A DNA stretch of 20,724 nucleotides from Lentisphaerota bacterium (lineage in GTDB: Bacteria > Verrucomicrobiota > Kiritimatiellia > RFP12 > UBA1067). The notes beneath the pieces are model-generated. The model made no database searches, was not told the origin of the DNA, and saw only the letters and a program-made list of their open reading frames with translations. Where the stretch lies: contig JALHET010000007.1 of assembly GCA_022839525.1 (NCBI GenBank), positions 1 to 20,724 on the forward strand, in the 5' to 3' direction. The position numbers and the translations under genes are program-made. Shown here piece after piece: positions 19,991 to 20,724 of this stretch (positions within the stretch are counted from its first letter, which is position 1; each line of letters begins with the position of its first letter).

Positions 19991-20724
19991 TCACTTCAGA
20001 ACCTTCGACAGCTCCTCCATCCAGATGTCATATCCGGCGGCGGTGGGATGGATCTCGTCTTTCATGATCGTCTCGGGCACCCAGCCGCTCTCATCCACGA
20101 GCCGCGCGTTGATGTCGAGATACACGATCTTCTCCGCCGCCGCGTACTCCTTCAGCAGCACGTTCGTCGCGTCGTTCCGTCCCCTCGCCGCCGCATGCAG
20201 CTTCGATTCGGCGTTTCGTCCGCGCGGGAAGATCGCCATCAATACGACATTTGCCTTCGGTTGCTTCGCGCGGATCATCGAGACGATCTTCGCGATGCCC
20301 TTCACCACGTTCTCCGGCTTCGTGTCCTGCGCGCTGTTGTTGTTTGTGCCGATGAGAAGCACCACGTTCTTCGCCGTGTAGCCGTCTAACTCGCCGTTCT
20401 CGATCCGCCAGATCACCTGCTGCGTGCTGTCGCCGCCGTAGCCGAGGTTAAGGACACGCCTCCGGCCGCAAAACTTCGCCCAGCTTTCGGGGTGCTGCCA
20501 TTCCCAGAAGTGAATGATCGAGTCGCCGAGCATCACCACGTCCACGGTCTTCCCGCGCCATTCCGTGATGCGGTTGTAACGGCTGAGGAAACGATTGGCC
20601 CACCAGTAGTCCCCGAAAATGCCATCCCCCCGCCCAGGCTGCCGGTTACGCGATTCCATGTGCGAAACCGCCTTCGTTTCCTGCACAACCGTCGAGGACG
20701 CCTCGCCAAACACACATGTGGCGG
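19991..20724 (-). CDS. SGNH/GDSL-family esterase, 5' end probably beyond the window
   Basis: This hydrolase has the SGNH (PAF-acetylhydrolase-like) fold. Block I VVMLGDSIIHFWEW holds the nucleophile Ser. Block II is LNLGYGGDSTQQ with the oxyanion Gly, block III is IGTNN with the Asn, and block V is KDEIHPTAAGYDIWM with Asp and His. The four blocks are complete and in order, so it should be an active esterase or lipase, in PVC bacteria often a carbohydrate deacetylase. The frame stays open to the right edge; GTG 20713 is only the last possible start within the window, and a signal peptide, if any, would lie outside. The segment before block I (WWANRFLSRYNRITEW) is typical. It ends 18 bp from the hairpin repeat. 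Confidence 0.9.
   Translation of the reverse strand, partial: ATCVFGEASSTVVQETKAVSHMESRNRQPGRGDGIFGDYWWANRFLSRYNRITEWRGKTVDVVMLGDSIIHFWEWQHPESWAKFCGRRRVLNLGYGGDSTQQVIWRIENGELDGYTAKNVVLLIGTNNNSAQDTKPENVVKGIAKIVSMIRAKQPKANVVLMAIFPRGRNAESKLHAAARGRNDATNVLLKEYAAAEKIVYLDINARLVDESGWVPETIMKDEIHPTAAGYDIWMEELSKVLK

Overview
The window is about 20.7 kb of GC-rich bacterial DNA. Most genes are of a generally conserved kind, and an accessory stretch lies towards the right end. The combination suggests the Planctomycetes-Verrucomicrobia-Chlamydiae superphylum, most likely a Kiritimatiellota- or Lentisphaerota-like bacterium. The supporting signs are a Tat-exported Gfo/Idh/MocA oxidoreductase, a secreted DUF6067-type glycosidase-like protein, a TGS-domain nucleoside kinase, an SGNH esterase and several short dispersed repeats between genes. 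This placement is inference; no rRNA or other phylogenetic marker was seen.

Layout. (1) 1-2869 holds a redox/sulfur group: an Mrp/NBP35 Fe-S carrier ATPase (cut by the left edge), a C_GCAxxG_C_C redox protein, and a convergent CoA-disulfide-reductase with a C-terminal rhodanese domain. (2) 2870-4584 holds a divergent promoter region, the Tat-signal Gfo/Idh/MocA oxidoreductase and a clear hairpin terminator. (3) 4651-11953 is a run of plus-strand genes: a THUMP-type RNA methyltransferase whose tail reads into repeat DNA, a 100-residue unknown protein, a TGS/uridine-kinase-like nucleoside kinase, a HisI-like cyclohydrolase with an altered metal site, a zinc-ribbon/membrane/GspG-like fusion, and the large secreted DUF6067 protein. 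(4) The ribosome-associated ATPase YchF (minus strand) overlaps the end of the DUF6067 gene by 11 bp.

(5) 13044-19990 is the accessory stretch. It begins with a cysteine-rich ORF remnant and then an 850-residue MmeI-family DNA methyltransferase that appears to have lost its N-terminal nuclease domain by a clean internal deletion. Next come a membrane protein with two DUF3592 repeats and a possible arrestin-like tail, a four-TM coiled-coil protein ending in two zinc ribbons, a DUF5071 protein and a 63-residue small ORF. The last three lie between two direct copies of a 52-bp hairpin repeat, and a second dispersed repeat of about 35 bp lies just upstream of two of them. (6) An SGNH/GDSL esterase on the minus strand runs off the right edge.

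Most unusual points: the nuclease-less MmeI-type methyltransferase, the zinc-ribbon/pseudopilin fusion, the HisI homologue without its Asp metal triad, and the repeat-bounded block of membrane zinc-ribbon and DUF5071 genes, which is the best candidate here for an undescribed accessory unit. No tRNA, rRNA, CRISPR array, transposase or integrase was seen.
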